DNA from: Brumicola pallidula DSM 14239 = ACAM 615
GTDB lineage: Bacteria > Pseudomonadota > Gammaproteobacteria > Enterobacterales > Alteromonadaceae
Direction of reading: 5' to 3'
Assembly (NCBI RefSeq): GCF_000428905.1
Contig: NZ_AUAV01000022.1
Span: 1-64,000 of the forward strand
Length of the DNA stretch: 64,000 nucleotides
Shown here one piece after another: positions 1 to 8,807 of the stretch. Position numbers and translations under genes: made by a program. The notes beneath the pieces were generated by a model. That model was not told the origin of the DNA. It saw nothing but the letters and a program-made list of their open reading frames with translations, and ran no database searches. The first letter of the stretch is position 1. Each line of letters opens with the position of its first letter.

Positions 1-96
1 CCAGTGACGCACTTGCCATTCGGATTGTCTTCCCCTTAATCAGGGTGACTCAGGTTTCTTTCAACCTGACGGGTTTGCCAGCTTCGCTGGGCAAAC

Positions 97-129
97 AAAA
101 AAGCCCTACATTAAAATGTAGGGCTTTTT
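97..129. terminator. bidirectional intrinsic terminator
   Basis: A perfect 12-bp stem (AAGCCCTACATT at 101-112, its complement at 115-126) is flanked by an A run on the left and a T run on the right, so it can stop transcription from either side. It closes the methyltransferase gene on the minus strand and probably whatever lies left of the window. Two weaker hairpins lie just to the left (51-68 and 73-96). Confidence 0.85.
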
Positions 130-226
130 GCATTTTAACGCGTGTATTAACTGGCGCAACATCTGAATAGGGAAAATAAGGTTCATAACTGATGAGTCAT
201 TCATAGTGCTTTATATTTAATAACGC

Positions 227-832
227 TTATTTAGATCGCCATACCAACATCATATTGTTAGCCGGCATCTCAATTTTTTCTTTCAATGTGAGTTGCGGGG
301 CCCAACAAGCAAGCTCTTCAATATCACGATAACCTCCATATCCACTTGAAATTAGTTTCTCATGGAATTCTTGATTGCTTTGACTGCTAAACTGACCATC
401 TATGATAAAAGGCCCGTATTGGCAAAATACGCCATTTTTAGGTAAGTTGGCAGCTACTGATTGCATTAATAATTTAATCTCCTGCTCGAGCATTATATGG
501 GCTGTATTCGCAGTATATATGCCATCAAACGGCTCATTCGACACTATACAATGACTAAGCCACTCATCTCTCGCTAGTTTTAGAACCAATGGTCGATTCA
601 GATTCTCGCTTGGAAACTCATCAATCCACTGATTAATACCATCATGGTATTCTTCAACATCCGAACAGTGCCATTGCACGTGCGGTAACTTAGCTGCAAA
701 GTACGCCGCGTGTTGGCCTGTACCTGAGCCAACTTCAAGTACATTATGAACCTTAGAAAATGCTTTCTTAAGCTGTTTTAGGATCGGTTTTTTATTGTTT
801 TCACAAGCTTGACTAAACGGTTTCGGTTGCAT
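227..832 (-). CDS. DUF938-family SAM-dependent methyltransferase
   Basis: A 201-residue cytoplasmic class I methyltransferase of the DUF938 family. The N-terminal KPFSQACENNK signature and the SAM-binding glycine motif VLEVGSGTGQHAAYF (about residues 32-46) are the visible hallmarks, and CSDVEEYHDGI follows at the second Rossmann strand. Length is normal for the family. The substrate is not established for this family, so no reaction is claimed. The ATG start has no competing upstream start. It is separated from metH by about 150 bp and ends before a strong terminator, so it may be its own transcription unit or the tail of the met operon. Confidence 0.85.
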   Translation of the reverse strand: MQPKPFSQACENNKKPILKQLKKAFSKVHNVLEVGSGTGQHAAYFAAKLPHVQWHCSDVEEYHDGINQWIDEFPSENLNRPLVLKLARDEWLSHCIVSNEPFDGIYTANTAHIMLEQEIKLLMQSVAANLPKNGVFCQYGPFIIDGQFSSQSNQEFHEKLISSGYGGYRDIEELACWAPQLTLKEKIEMPANNMMLVWRSK

Positions 833-981
833 CTTTTATCCTATTTAATAGCAAACAGTCTCGTCGATAGTGTTTTTTTTCAACTGACCTAATACAGGTA
901 GTCATGATCAAAACTCCCTAGTACAAAACTCATCAGCATAAAAGTAACTGTCTATTTACAGCTTATTCAAGGCGAAATGGC

Positions 982-3651
982 TTAGTTGTTCAAATTCGGC
1001 GTTAACCACTTTTCAGCTTCTGCTATTGACCAACCTTTGCGCTGAGCATAATCTTTAAGCTGATCTTGTTGAATTTTTGCGACCGCAAAAAAACGCGACT
1101 CTGGATGTGCAAAATACCAGCCTGAGACCGATGCGCCGGGCCACATAGCGTAACTAGATGTTAACTGCATACCAATACTGGCTTCAACATCCAACAGGTC
1201 CCAAATCAGTTGCTTTTCAGTGTGTTCCGGGCAAGCAGAGTAGCCAGGAGCAGGACGAATACCTTGATATTTTTCACCAATCAGGGCCTCGTTATCCAAC
1301 TGTTCATCTTTGCTGTAACCCCACAAATCTGTCCGCACCTGCTCATGCAGGTATTCAGCAAAGGCTTCCGCCAGTCTGTCTGCAATCGCTTTACTCATGA
1401 TAGAGTTGTAGTCATCACCGTCATCTTCATACGCATTAGCTATCTGCTCCTCACCGATGCCAGCGGTGACAGCAAAAGCCCCCATGTAATCAGTACGACG
1501 TTGCGATAAAGGCATAACAAAATCACTTAAACAGTAATTTGGACCTTTTGGCTTATGTGTTTGTTGACGTAAATGACGTGCAACGCCAATATGAGACCCA
1601 GTTAAATTCTGAATATTATTGTTATGGCCGTTGTCATCACCATGTGTGTTTGGACTAAAGACCAAGACATCTTCACCTTGAGAATTAGCACGGAAAATAC
1701 CCACGCGGCCCTTCGCTTTGAGTTTTTTGCTGGCGCAAAGACTATCTAGCATGTCATTTGCGTCTTTAAACACGCTCTTTGCTTCATCCCCAACAACCTC
1801 ATCATTAAGAATGCGAGGGTATTTACCCGCAAGCGACCAGGTTAAGAAAAAGGGCGTCCAATCAATGTACTTTCTTAGTGTATTTAAATCCACCTCAACG
1901 GTTTTAACACCAAGGAAATTGGGTTTAACCGGCTCATAATTTGACCAGTCACAGCTAAATTTATTAGTCTTTGCATCGCTAAAATTAATTGCTTTGGTGC
2001 GTGGCGTTTTCTTCGCATGCGCGATACGAACCTTTTCGTATTCTGCGGAAATTTCGGCAGCATAAGCACCGCGATGTTCCAGTGAAATTAGCTTCTGACA
2101 TACGCCAACAGCGCGACTTGCATTGGCAACATAAATAACCGGATGGTCATAATTCTGTTCTATTTTTACTGCTGTATGCGCTTTTGATGTTGTCGCACCA
2201 CCAATTAGCAGCGGCAAATCCATTTTTAGACGCTGCATTTCTTTGGCAACTTGCACCATTTCATCGAGCGATGGCGTTATTAGTCCTGACAGTCCAATCA
2301 TGTCAGCATTTTCGTCTTTAGCCACCTGCAAAATTTTGGCTGCTGGAACCATTACGCCTAAGTCAATTACTTCAAAATTATTGCATTGCAATACAACACC
2401 CACGATATTTTTGCCAATATCATGTACGTCGCCTTTCACTGTTGCCATTATGATTTTGCCGTTTGAACTGCGCACACCAGACTTTTCGGCTTCAATATAA
2501 GGCTGTAAGTGAGCCACCGCTTTTTTCATCACACGCGCGGACTTCACCACTTGCGGTAAAAACATTTTACCTTCACCAAATAAATCACCGACCACATTCA
2601 TACCGTCCATTAACGGACCTTCTATGACGTGCAATGGACGCTCAGCGGCGAGCCGAGCTTCCTCGGTGTCAGCAATGATGTAATCGGTAATACCTTTGAC
2701 TAATGCATGTTCTAAGCGTTTGCTAACCGGCCACTCGCGCCACGTTAAATCTTCTTTTGCCGCCGCTTTACCATCGCCTTGATATTTAGGAGCTAGTTCA
2801 AGTAATTTATCAGTGGCGCCAGAATGACGGTTGAGTATGACATCTTCGACTGCATCTCTTAGCTCGGGGGGGATCTGATCGTAAACTTCTAATTGCCCCG
2901 CATTGACAATTCCCATGTCCATGCCGGCGCGAATTGCATAATACAGAAATACGCTGTGCATAGCTTCACGCACAGGATTGTTACCACGAAATGAGAACGA
3001 TATGTTGGATAAACCACCTGACACATGACAATGCGGCAAATGTTCACGAATTTGACGTGTTGCCTCAATGAAGTCCACCGCATAATTATTGTGCTCCTCA
3101 ATACCGGTGGCAACGGCAAATATATTGGGATCGAAAATAATGTCTTCAGGCGGAAAATCGAGTTTTTCAACTAACAGTTTATAGCTACGTTTACATATTT
3201 CGAACTTACGCACTTGCGTATCGGCTTGACCGCTCTCATCAAATGCCATAACGACCGCAGCAGCACCGTAGCGTTTAATTTTTTTCGCTTGCGCTAAAAA
3301 CAGTGCTTCGCCCTCTTTTAAGCTAATTGAGTTAACGATCGCTTTGCCTTGAACGCATTTTAACCCCGCTTCAATAATTGACCATTTAGATGAGTCAATC
3401 ATAATTGGAACACGAGAAATGTCTGGTTCAGATGCAATTAGATTAAGAAAACGTACCATTGCAGCTTCGGAGTCCAACATGGCTTCATCCATGTTGATAT
3501 CGATAATTTGCGCACCATTGGCGACCTGATGACGAGCAACGTCGAGGGCTGCTTCGAAATCATCTTCCAAAATCAAGCGCTTGAACATAGCTGAACCTGT
3601 TACGTTGGTTCGTTCACCTACATTGATAAATCTAGAAAAATCAGTAGTCAC
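982..3651 (-). CDS. metH: methionine synthase, folate/cobalamin/activation part (split MetH, C-terminal polypeptide)
   Basis: An 889-residue protein that matches cobalamin-dependent methionine synthase from the folate domain onward. It opens at [13 protein letters not shown], the start of the methyltetrahydrofolate (pterin-binding) domain, followed by the cap and B12 domain with DVHDIGKN (cobalamin-ligating His) and the C-terminal AdoMet activation domain ending in [12 protein letters not shown] and [12 protein letters not shown]. The homocysteine/zinc domain is missing and is encoded by the gene immediately upstream. The two gene products together would transfer the methyl group of methyltetrahydrofolate to homocysteine. 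The start is GTG at 3651, 8 nt after the upstream stop. Its frame remains open upstream into the 3' end of the previous gene. The split falls in the natural inter-domain linker. Function as a two-subunit enzyme is inferred. Confidence 0.9.
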   Translation of the reverse strand: MTTDFSRFINVGERTNVTGSAMFKRLILEDDFEAALDVARHQVANGAQIIDINMDEAMLDSEAAMVRFLNLIASEPDISRVPIMIDSSKWSIIEAGLKCVQGKAIVNSISLKEGEALFLAQAKKIKRYGAAAVVMAFDESGQADTQVRKFEICKRSYKLLVEKLDFPPEDIIFDPNIFAVATGIEEHNNYAVDFIEATRQIREHLPHCHVSGGLSNISFSFRGNNPVREAMHSVFLYYAIRAGMDMGIVNAGQLEVYDQIPPELRDAVEDVILNRHSGATDKLLELAPKYQGDGKAAAKEDLTWREWPVSKRLEHALVKGITDYIIADTEEARLAAERPLHVIEGPLMDGMNVVGDLFGEGKMFLPQVVKSARVMKKAVAHLQPYIEAEKSGVRSSNGKIIMATVKGDVHDIGKNIVGVVLQCNNFEVIDLGVMVPAAKILQVAKDENADMIGLSGLITPSLDEMVQVAKEMQRLKMDLPLLIGGATTSKAHTAVKIEQNYDHPVIYVANASRAVGVCQKLISLEHRGAYAAEISAEYEKVRIAHAKKTPRTKAINFSDAKTNKFSCDWSNYEPVKPNFLGVKTVEVDLNTLRKYIDWTPFFLTWSLAGKYPRILNDEVVGDEAKSVFKDANDMLDSLCASKKLKAKGRVGIFRANSQGEDVLVFSPNTHGDDNGHNNNIQNLTGSHIGVARHLRQQTHKPKGPNYCLSDFVMPLSQRRTDYMGAFAVTAGIGEEQIANAYEDDGDDYNSIMSKAIADRLAEAFAEYLHEQVRTDLWGYSKDEQLDNEALIGEKYQGIRPAPGYSACPEHTEKQLIWDLLDVEASIGMQLTSSYAMWPGASVSGWYFAHPESRFFAVAKIQQDQLKDYAQRKGWSIAEAEKWLTPNLNN

Positions 3652-3663
3652 AAAAAATCCTAA
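3652..3663 (-). promoter_or_regulatory. ribosome binding site overlapping the upstream stop codon
   Basis: On the minus strand the junction reads TTAGGATTTTTTGTG. The AGGA Shine-Dalgarno core overlaps the TAG stop of the homocysteine-domain gene and sits 6 nt before the GTG start of the second metH gene. This supports reinitiation and coupled translation of the two halves, and it supports GTG at 3651 as the start. Confidence 0.6.
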
Positions 3664-4721
3664 TGAACGAAGGGCTCTAAGCCCGATAAACGCATTTTAA
3701 TTTCAATGTCAGGTAATTGACGAGGAGATATCCCAGAAACAGCCTGGGCAACTTGTCGAATATGCTCAGGCGTGCTGCCACAGCAACCACCTAGAATATT
3801 GACTAAGCCCGATTCAGCCCATTCTTTTAAGTGCTCAGAAAGCTCTTCAGCTTCCATGTCATATTCACCAAACTCATTAGGTAAACCGGCATTCGGATGA
3901 GCGGACACATTGCACTGCGCAATGCGCGAAATTTCAGCTACGTACTGACGCAACAGGTCAGGCCCTAAGGCGCAATTTAAACCAACCGAGAATGGTTTAA
4001 CATGGCGCATTGAATAATAAAAAGCTTCCGACGTCTGACCTGACAATGTACGCCCCGATGCGTCAGTAATGGTGCCTGAAATCATCACTGGTAAAGTGAT
4101 ACCCGATTCTTCAAACACCTCTTCCACTGCATAAATAGCGGCTTTGGCATTTAAGGTATCAAAAATCGTCTCGATTAATATTAAATCTACTTTACCTTCA
4201 ATAAGCGCATGTGTTGATTCTTTGTAAGCTTCAACAAGCTCATCAAAATGTACATTGCGCTTACCGGGATCATTAACATCCGGTGAAATAGACGCTGTCC
4301 GACTCGTTGGGCCAATAACGCCAGCAACAAAACGCGGTTTATCTGGCGTTTTAGCGCTAAATTCGTCAGCCGCTTCACGCGCTAATTTGGCTGCGCTTAA
4401 GTTAATTTGACGAGCCTCATCTTGCATGTCGTAATCTGACATCGAAATGGTGGTCGCATTGAATGTATTGGTTTCAATAATATCGGCACCTGCCGCGAGA
4501 TATTGACGATGAATATTCTTGATAATGTCAGGTTGAGTAATGGCTAATAAATCATTATTGCCTTTCACATCGCAATGCCAATTTTTATATTGTTCGCCCC
4601 GATAATCAGCTTCATCCAATTGCTGCTGTTGGATCATTGTTCCCATCGCACCATCTAGTATCAATATGCGCTGCTTTGCAATGCTAGTTAGGCGATTCAA
4701 GCTATTTAAGGTCTTACTCAC
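3660..4721 (-). CDS. metH: methionine synthase, homocysteine-binding zinc domain (split MetH, N-terminal polypeptide)
   Basis: A 353-residue protein equal to the N-terminal homocysteine methyltransferase domain of Met[12 protein letters not shown] near residue 20 and the zinc ligands (Cys in VGLNCALGP, Cys-Cys in [12 protein letters not shown]) are all present. It ends at LSGLEPFVH, exactly where one-piece MetH proteins pass from this domain into the linker before the folate domain. The start is GTG at 4721 with only a weak purine-rich upstream stretch. It lies 61 bp after metA and 8 nt before the second metH gene, so the three genes look like one methionine operon under the MetJ boxes upstream of metA. 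An annotator could label it merely as a homocysteine S-methyltransferase family protein. Confidence 0.9.
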   Translation of the reverse strand: MSKTLNSLNRLTSIAKQRILILDGAMGTMIQQQQLDEADYRGEQYKNWHCDVKGNNDLLAITQPDIIKNIHRQYLAAGADIIETNTFNATTISMSDYDMQDEARQINLSAAKLAREAADEFSAKTPDKPRFVAGVIGPTSRTASISPDVNDPGKRNVHFDELVEAYKESTHALIEGKVDLILIETIFDTLNAKAAIYAVEEVFEESGITLPVMISGTITDASGRTLSGQTSEAFYYSMRHVKPFSVGLNCALGPDLLRQYVAEISRIAQCNVSAHPNAGLPNEFGEYDMEAEELSEHLKEWAESGLVNILGGCCGSTPEHIRQVAQAVSGISPRQLPDIEIKMRLSGLEPFVH

Positions 4722-4782
4722 TGTGTCTCTCTTTTATTTTGCAATTTTAAACTGAGCGTTGCTTGAACGGTGTCGAATAAAT

Positions 4783-5712
4783 CTAGCATTCACGTCGTCT
4801 TAGTGTACTTAAATCATATGGCGTATTTTGATATACGTAATGATTAAGCCAGTTAGTCAGTAGTAAATTACCATGCGATTTCCAGCGCACAATAGGCTCT
4901 TTAGTGGGGTCATTATCAGTAAAGTAGTTCTCAGGAACAACAGGTTCAAAGCCGGCTTCAACATCACGCTCATACTCTTGCGCTAGTGTATTGGAGTCAT
5001 ATTCTGGATGGCCTGTAATAAAAACCAAGCGGCGATCATCTGTTGCGCTGATATATGTCCCCGCTTCGGCTGATTGAGCTAATATACTTAATCCCGGCAC
5101 CTTCTCATAATCCTGTTTAAGAATTTCACCAACGCGACTGTGAGGAGCCCAAAAGCGAGGATCAAAACCACGCATTAGTTCGTCATTCGGATGCAAAACA
5201 TCGTGTTCGAATACCCCAGATAACTTGTTTGTTCGTAATTGACGTTGAACGCCATAAAAATGATACATCGCGGCATGGGCTGCCCAGCAGAGAAAAATAG
5301 TTGATTGCACGTTTTCTTCGGCCCAATCTAACAATTCGGTCATTTTGTCCCAGTATTTAACGTCTTCATATTCCAACATACCTAAGGGTGCACCAGTCAC
5401 AATCCAGCCATCATAGTTTTTATCGGACACTTCACTAAACTCGTGGTAGAACGCATCCATATGTGACTTAGATGTATTTTTTGGCGTCGCTTCATCAAAG
5501 CGAATTAAGTCGACGTTAATTTGAATGGGTGTATTAGACAATAATCTCAAAATCTGAATTTCAGTTTCAATTTTATTTGGCATTAAATTCAATATCCCCA
5601 CTTCTAGCGGACGAATATTCTGGCTCGCGGCGCGATTACTGTCCATGGCAAAGATGTTTTCTTGCAGCAACACATCCAATGCTGGCAGATCGGAAGGAAT
5701 TTTAATGGGCAT
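4783..5712 (-). CDS. metA: homoserine O-succinyltransferase
   Basis: MetA transfers the succinyl group of succinyl-CoA to homoserine, the committed step of methionine synthesis. Counting from the ATG at 5712 gives 309 residues, the same as E. coli MetA, and places Cys142, His235 and Glu237 (in LCWAAH and GHPEYD) at the E. coli catalytic positions. Residue 111 is Gly, the residue associated with succinyl rather than acetyl specificity in this family. An upstream in-frame GTG at 5721 exists, but AGGTGG lies 5 nt before the ATG, so the ATG is preferred. It is first in a metA-metH-metH operon, with MetJ operator boxes about 100 bp upstream. Confidence 0.96.
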   Translation of the reverse strand: MPIKIPSDLPALDVLLQENIFAMDSNRAASQNIRPLEVGILNLMPNKIETEIQILRLLSNTPIQINVDLIRFDEATPKNTSKSHMDAFYHEFSEVSDKNYDGWIVTGAPLGMLEYEDVKYWDKMTELLDWAEENVQSTIFLCWAAHAAMYHFYGVQRQLRTNKLSGVFEHDVLHPNDELMRGFDPRFWAPHSRVGEILKQDYEKVPGLSILAQSAEAGTYISATDDRRLVFITGHPEYDSNTLAQEYERDVEAGFEPVVPENYFTDNDPTKEPIVRWKSHGNLLLTNWLNHYVYQNTPYDLSTLRRREC

Positions 5713-5810
5713 GGATACCACCTATCTATAAATACATACGAATTGCAAATGCATGTTTCTCTTTCAATGAAGGTATCATTGTGGCTATATCAAGCAAAAA
5801 GTCAATATAT

Positions 5811-5826
5811 TTACGTCTAGACGTCT
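5811..5826. promoter_or_regulatory. tandem MetJ operator (met boxes) upstream of metA
   Basis: Two directly adjacent 8-bp boxes read TTACGTCT and AGACGTCT. The second is a perfect match to the MetJ met-box consensus AGACGTCT and the first matches at 6 of 8 positions, with the exact 8-bp phasing that MetJ dimers need. The neighbouring 8-mers do not match. The site is about 100 bp upstream of the metA ATG and implies repression by MetJ with S-adenosylmethionine of metA and, if co-transcribed, both metH genes. Confidence 0.85.
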
Positions 5827-6005
5827 AAATTAAGTAAACTTGGTTTTTTGTGTCTCAGCGCACTAGTAACCGCAGCTTTGTCTGCCAACTCAGGAAAGCG
5901 TATACCTTCCAACACTTGCACATCAAAAGGGCTATCACAAAGTATCGTTGCCCAGTAGGCTGCGTCAGAAAGCCCCGTAACATCAAAAACTAGGCAGCAC
6001 ATCAA
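5817..6005 (-). CDS. possible small hypothetical protein
   Basis: An open frame of up to 62 codons starting at TTG (6005) or ATG (6002). It lies in the same frame as, and 11 codons beyond, the stop of the DUF2802 gene. The predicted peptide (MCCLVFDVTGLSDAAYW at its start) has a natural-looking composition but I recognise no family. No Shine-Dalgarno sequence is visible, and the stop codon overlaps the MetJ operator of metA. It could be a real small gene, a former C-terminal extension of the upstream gene, or chance. Confidence 0.25.
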   Translation of the reverse strand: MMCCLVFDVTGLSDAAYWATILCDSPFDVQVLEGIRFPELADKAAVTSALRHKKPSLLNLDV

Positions 6006-6038
6006 GGTCAGGCAAGAGCGTGAATAGGTGCTCTTCTT

Positions 6039-6533
6039 TTATTTGCGTGCCTTTTTCTGAAATCCAATCAACACTTCAACTTCGGCTTGCGGTAAGTCAC
6101 AGGCATCCATGATTTCATCTATCCTGGCACCAGACGCGACTAGGCTGTGTGCCTTCGCGTACATTTTAGCCGTCGGATCTTGTTGTGACAGCTCATCGAT
6201 TTTGGCCATTAGTTTGTCAACATCTACTTTGATCATCTCTATCTCAGAAGCATGCGCTTTGGACGTACTCGTTTTCAAGTTATACAGCATATCTTCCAGC
6301 TCAGAGGTTAGTGATTGTTTGTATTTTTCATGCAATTTCTCATGCTTTTGCTCAAGCGTATTGAATTTAGCTTGATGGGTTTCATTGAATTTGTGCAGGC
6401 TATTCATTAACTCCAAGGCTTTATTAAGTCGCAAGCTAAGCTTTCTATTCGCCTGAATGGCAATAATGGCGAGGCCTAAGCCAAGAAAGGAAATACACAG
6501 AAGCAGCATATTTGTCACAGAAATTTCTTGCAT
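6039..6533 (-). CDS. DUF2802-family membrane-anchored coiled-coil protein of the flagellar/chemotaxis cluster
   Basis: A 164-residue protein with one N-terminal membrane helix (about residues 8-27, MLLLCISFLGLGLAIIAI), a long charged coiled-coil stretch (about 30-115), and a small C-terminal helical module (KMYAKAHSLVASGARIDEIM) resembling a helix-turn-helix. This matches DUF2802 proteins found just downstream of cheW in Vibrio, Pseudomonas and Shewanella flagellar clusters. Its molecular role is unknown. A terminator separates it from cheW, so it may depend on read-through or its own promoter. ATG start. Confidence 0.8.
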   Translation of the reverse strand: MQEISVTNMLLLCISFLGLGLAIIAIQANRKLSLRLNKALELMNSLHKFNETHQAKFNTLEQKHEKLHEKYKQSLTSELEDMLYNLKTSTSKAHASEIEMIKVDVDKLMAKIDELSQQDPTAKMYAKAHSLVASGARIDEIMDACDLPQAEVEVLIGFQKKARK

Positions 6534-6597
6534 TGGTAAACTTACTTATTATTTTTTTATGAGTATATTCAAATGTAACGCATTCACCTGAATAAAT

Positions 6598-6632
6598 ACA
6601 AAAATACCGTGACAAGGCACGGTATTTTTTTC
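6598..6632. terminator. bidirectional terminator between cheW and the DUF2802 gene
   Basis: A 9-bp perfect stem (AATACCGTG at 6603-6611 with CACGGTATT at 6618-6626, loop of 6) is flanked by A residues on the left and seven T residues on the right. On the minus strand it would terminate the long flhA-to-cheW transcription unit just after cheW. Confidence 0.8.
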
Positions 6633-6676
6633 ATTCAACTCGGACTGCAAAAAATGCTTTAGCCGATAAACCGTTG

Positions 6677-7168
6677 CTATAGACTGCTCATTTCGTCCCA
6701 TTCATCATCGCTCAATAATTTATTGAGGTCGACTAAAATAAGTAATTCACCGCTTCTGTTACTAACGCCTTGAATAAATTTAGCGCTTTCTTCGGTACCT
6801 ACGTTGGGAGCACTGTCAATTTCGGATGAACGCAAATAGACAACTTCGGCGACGCTGTCGACTAAAATACCGACCACTTGCTCGTCAGACTCGATAATAA
6901 CAATACGTGAATTGTCAGTAATATCGGTTGGTGGCAAACCAAAGCGCGACCTAGTATCAATAACAGTCACAACGTTACCGCGTAAGTTGATAATGCCAAG
7001 CACGTATTCTGGTGCTCCTGGAACCGGCGCTATCTCTGTGTAGCGCAGGACTTCCTGAACTTGCATAACATTGATCCCATAAGTTTCCTCATCTAAGCGA
7101 TAAGTCACCCATTGCAACACCTCGTCATTTGGGTCGCTCGCGGTAACCCTTGTTCTATCTTGGCTCAT
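6677..7168 (-). CDS. cheW: chemotaxis coupling protein CheW
   Basis: A 163-residue CheW that links chemoreceptors to the kinase CheA in polar arrays. The CheW fold is seen from VLQWVTYRLDEETYGINVMQVQEVLRY through VPGAPEYVLGIINLRGNVVTVIDTRSRFGL to the C-terminal VDLNKLL. It follows parP by about 45 bp and is the last gene before a terminator. It is the compact CheW of the cluster; the preceding gene carries a more divergent CheW-like domain (ParP). ATG start. Confidence 0.95.
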   Translation of the reverse strand: MSQDRTRVTASDPNDEVLQWVTYRLDEETYGINVMQVQEVLRYTEIAPVPGAPEYVLGIINLRGNVVTVIDTRSRFGLPPTDITDNSRIVIIESDEQVVGILVDSVAEVVYLRSSEIDSAPNVGTEESAKFIQGVSNRSGELLILVDLNKLLSDDEWDEMSSL

Positions 7169-7212
7169 TTACTTTACTCCGTCACACAACATAATTTGCT
7201 ATTTGTTAACTG

Positions 7213-8016
7213 TCACTTGCTGTTTAAGCCTGCTTTGAGCATTACAACAAGTTCCGCAACATTAATTAAAGCACACATCCTGTCTTTAACCATGCCTGCT
7301 AACCATGGGCGCTTACTTGAATTATTCCGCCATTTTACATCTGATTTATTCAGTTCAACTGTATTAATCAACTTTTCGCAAGTAAGGCCCCAAGGCGTTT
7401 TACCCAAGTTGATTAAAAATCGATAATTCAGATTTTCTGCCATTTCATCATCGTACTTCTCTGGCATTACCCAACGCGCTGAATCTATGACGTTGAAGCT
7501 TTCTTGATCCTTTAGCATAACACCCATGAACCACTCCGGCTTTCCTATTATGGGCGCTATTTTGCTTATTTCATGTATCCCACCCAACTCAATTAGTGGA
7601 ACTGCTAAAGTTAATCCAGCCACTTCAAAAAACAGCGCTTGAAAACGGTCATTGAGCGAATCTTGTAAGCTGATTGGCGCAGAAACTTCCGTACGGCTTG
7701 TCTCTGTTTCGACCTGAATTTGATTTTCTTTATTATCTTGTTGAATTATCTGCGGCTGCGTATCCAAATTACTGGTTTTTGGCTCAAGCAATGGCGTCAA
7801 AAAATCATTAACAGGCAGTTCTGCAATCGCTTCTGCATTAATTTCACTGTGTTTATTTATGCTTATTTGTAACTTTTGGCTGTCTTCATCTGCTTGATCT
7901 AACAGTTTTTGCGTCATGGCTTTGTCAAAAGTCGATTCGGCTCGTGATTCGGTGAGCAAATCAGTCAAATAGTCCTCTACGATGCTTTCCTTGGCAAATT
8001 CATTCTTATCCTTCAC
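7213..8016 (-). CDS. parP: ParP, CheW-like polar array localisation protein
   Basis: A 267-residue protein with a variable, polar N-terminal half (about residues 1-120) and a C-terminal CheW-like domain (from about 125, FQALFFEVAGLTLAVPLIELGGIHEI, to the C terminus). This architecture directly after a ParA-like gene and before cheW is that of ParP, which in Vibrio ties CheA and chemoreceptors to ParC at the cell pole through its CheW-like array-integration domain. The start is GTG at 8016, overlapping the parC stop by 11 nt, which suggests translational coupling. Assignment rests on context plus fold; the N-terminal part is poorly conserved in the family. Confidence 0.8.
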   Translation of the reverse strand: MKDKNEFAKESIVEDYLTDLLTESRAESTFDKAMTQKLLDQADEDSQKLQISINKHSEINAEAIAELPVNDFLTPLLEPKTSNLDTQPQIIQQDNKENQIQVETETSRTEVSAPISLQDSLNDRFQALFFEVAGLTLAVPLIELGGIHEISKIAPIIGKPEWFMGVMLKDQESFNVIDSARWVMPEKYDDEMAENLNYRFLINLGKTPWGLTCEKLINTVELNKSDVKWRNNSSKRPWLAGMVKDRMCALINVAELVVMLKAGLNSK

Positions 8017-8776
8017 TCGCTATATCCTTTAAAAACTTCTGGTATGCAAAAACACCTCTGCATTTTGGTGCAAAAAGAGACGCTGGAACTTGCGCTGCGC
8101 TGGCGTCTCTAAACTTGGTGTCGACAGGAATAAATCCGCGCCACAATTGTTCAGGATAATCCTCAGTAAGTCTTGTATAGGCTCGAATTGTTGCATTTAC
8201 GCGTCTATCAAACATGGTGGCAATAATACTAATAGGAATACTATCTGGCATCGTTCTACGCATTATTTTGAGAGTGCGCATCATTCTGTCCAACCCTTTC
8301 AGTGCTAAATGCTCCGTTTGCACCGGCACTATTATCCTGTTACTGCATGCTAGCGCATTGACCATGGATACCCCCAATATAGGAGGGCAATCAATTATCA
8401 CGTAATCAAATTGACGCTGAATAGAAGCGAGTGCCTTTTTCAATATCAACCCTTTGCCACTTTCCATGCCCATTTTACGGTCCAGCGTGGCTAATGCCAT
8501 AGTCGCAGGTAACACCATCAGGCCCTTCACTTTTGTGAGACAAAGCGAGTCAAGCAACGCTTGTCCCATATATTTTTCTGGTTGCGCAAAAACGTCGTAG
8601 ATACTGATATCAAGCATTTCTGAATCAATACCAAAATAATAACTAAGGCTAGCGTGCGGGTCGGTATCAACAAGTAAAACGCGCTCTCCCTGCTGAGCTA
8701 AAAGCCCACCAAGTGTTACGGCTGTGGTAGTTTTACCCACGCCACCTTTCTGATTTGCGACTGTCCAAATATTCAA
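8006..8776 (-). CDS. parC: ParC, ParA-like ATPase for polar chemotaxis arrays
   Basis: A 256-residue ParA/MinD-type ATPase. The deviant Walker A KGGVGKTT is at residues 10-17, followed by LVDTDPHASLSYYFG and the Walker B region YVIIDCPPILG. Located between cheB and parP, it matches ParC of Vibrio, which marks the cell pole and recruits chemotaxis arrays so that both daughter cells inherit them. The start codon is TTG; NIWTVANQKGGVGK directly after it matches the usual N terminus, so no longer form is expected. A chromosome-partition ParA is unlikely given the context. Confidence 0.88.
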   Translation of the reverse strand: MNIWTVANQKGGVGKTTTAVTLGGLLAQQGERVLLVDTDPHASLSYYFGIDSEMLDISIYDVFAQPEKYMGQALLDSLCLTKVKGLMVLPATMALATLDRKMGMESGKGLILKKALASIQRQFDYVIIDCPPILGVSMVNALACSNRIIVPVQTEHLALKGLDRMMRTLKIMRRTMPDSIPISIIATMFDRRVNATIRAYTRLTEDYPEQLWRGFIPVDTKFRDASAAQVPASLFAPKCRGVFAYQKFLKDIASEG

Positions 8777-8807
8777 TTTGCTACAAACTCATGTATGCTT
8801 TATTAGT

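Noticed and set aside
1-96. Possible 3' end of an RNA gene or protein gene at the left edge
   Set aside because: Several frames are open and small hairpins occur, but nothing matches a tRNA, rRNA, tmRNA, 6S or 4.5S end that I can recognise; too little sequence to call.
4722-4782. Cobalamin or SAM riboswitch before metH
   Set aside because: The 61-bp gap is too short and shows no riboswitch core; MetJ boxes upstream of metA explain regulation.
6014-6035. Inverted repeat AAGAGC/GCTCTT after the DUF2802 gene as a terminator
   Set aside because: No T run follows on the minus strand; on the plus strand there is no gene to terminate.
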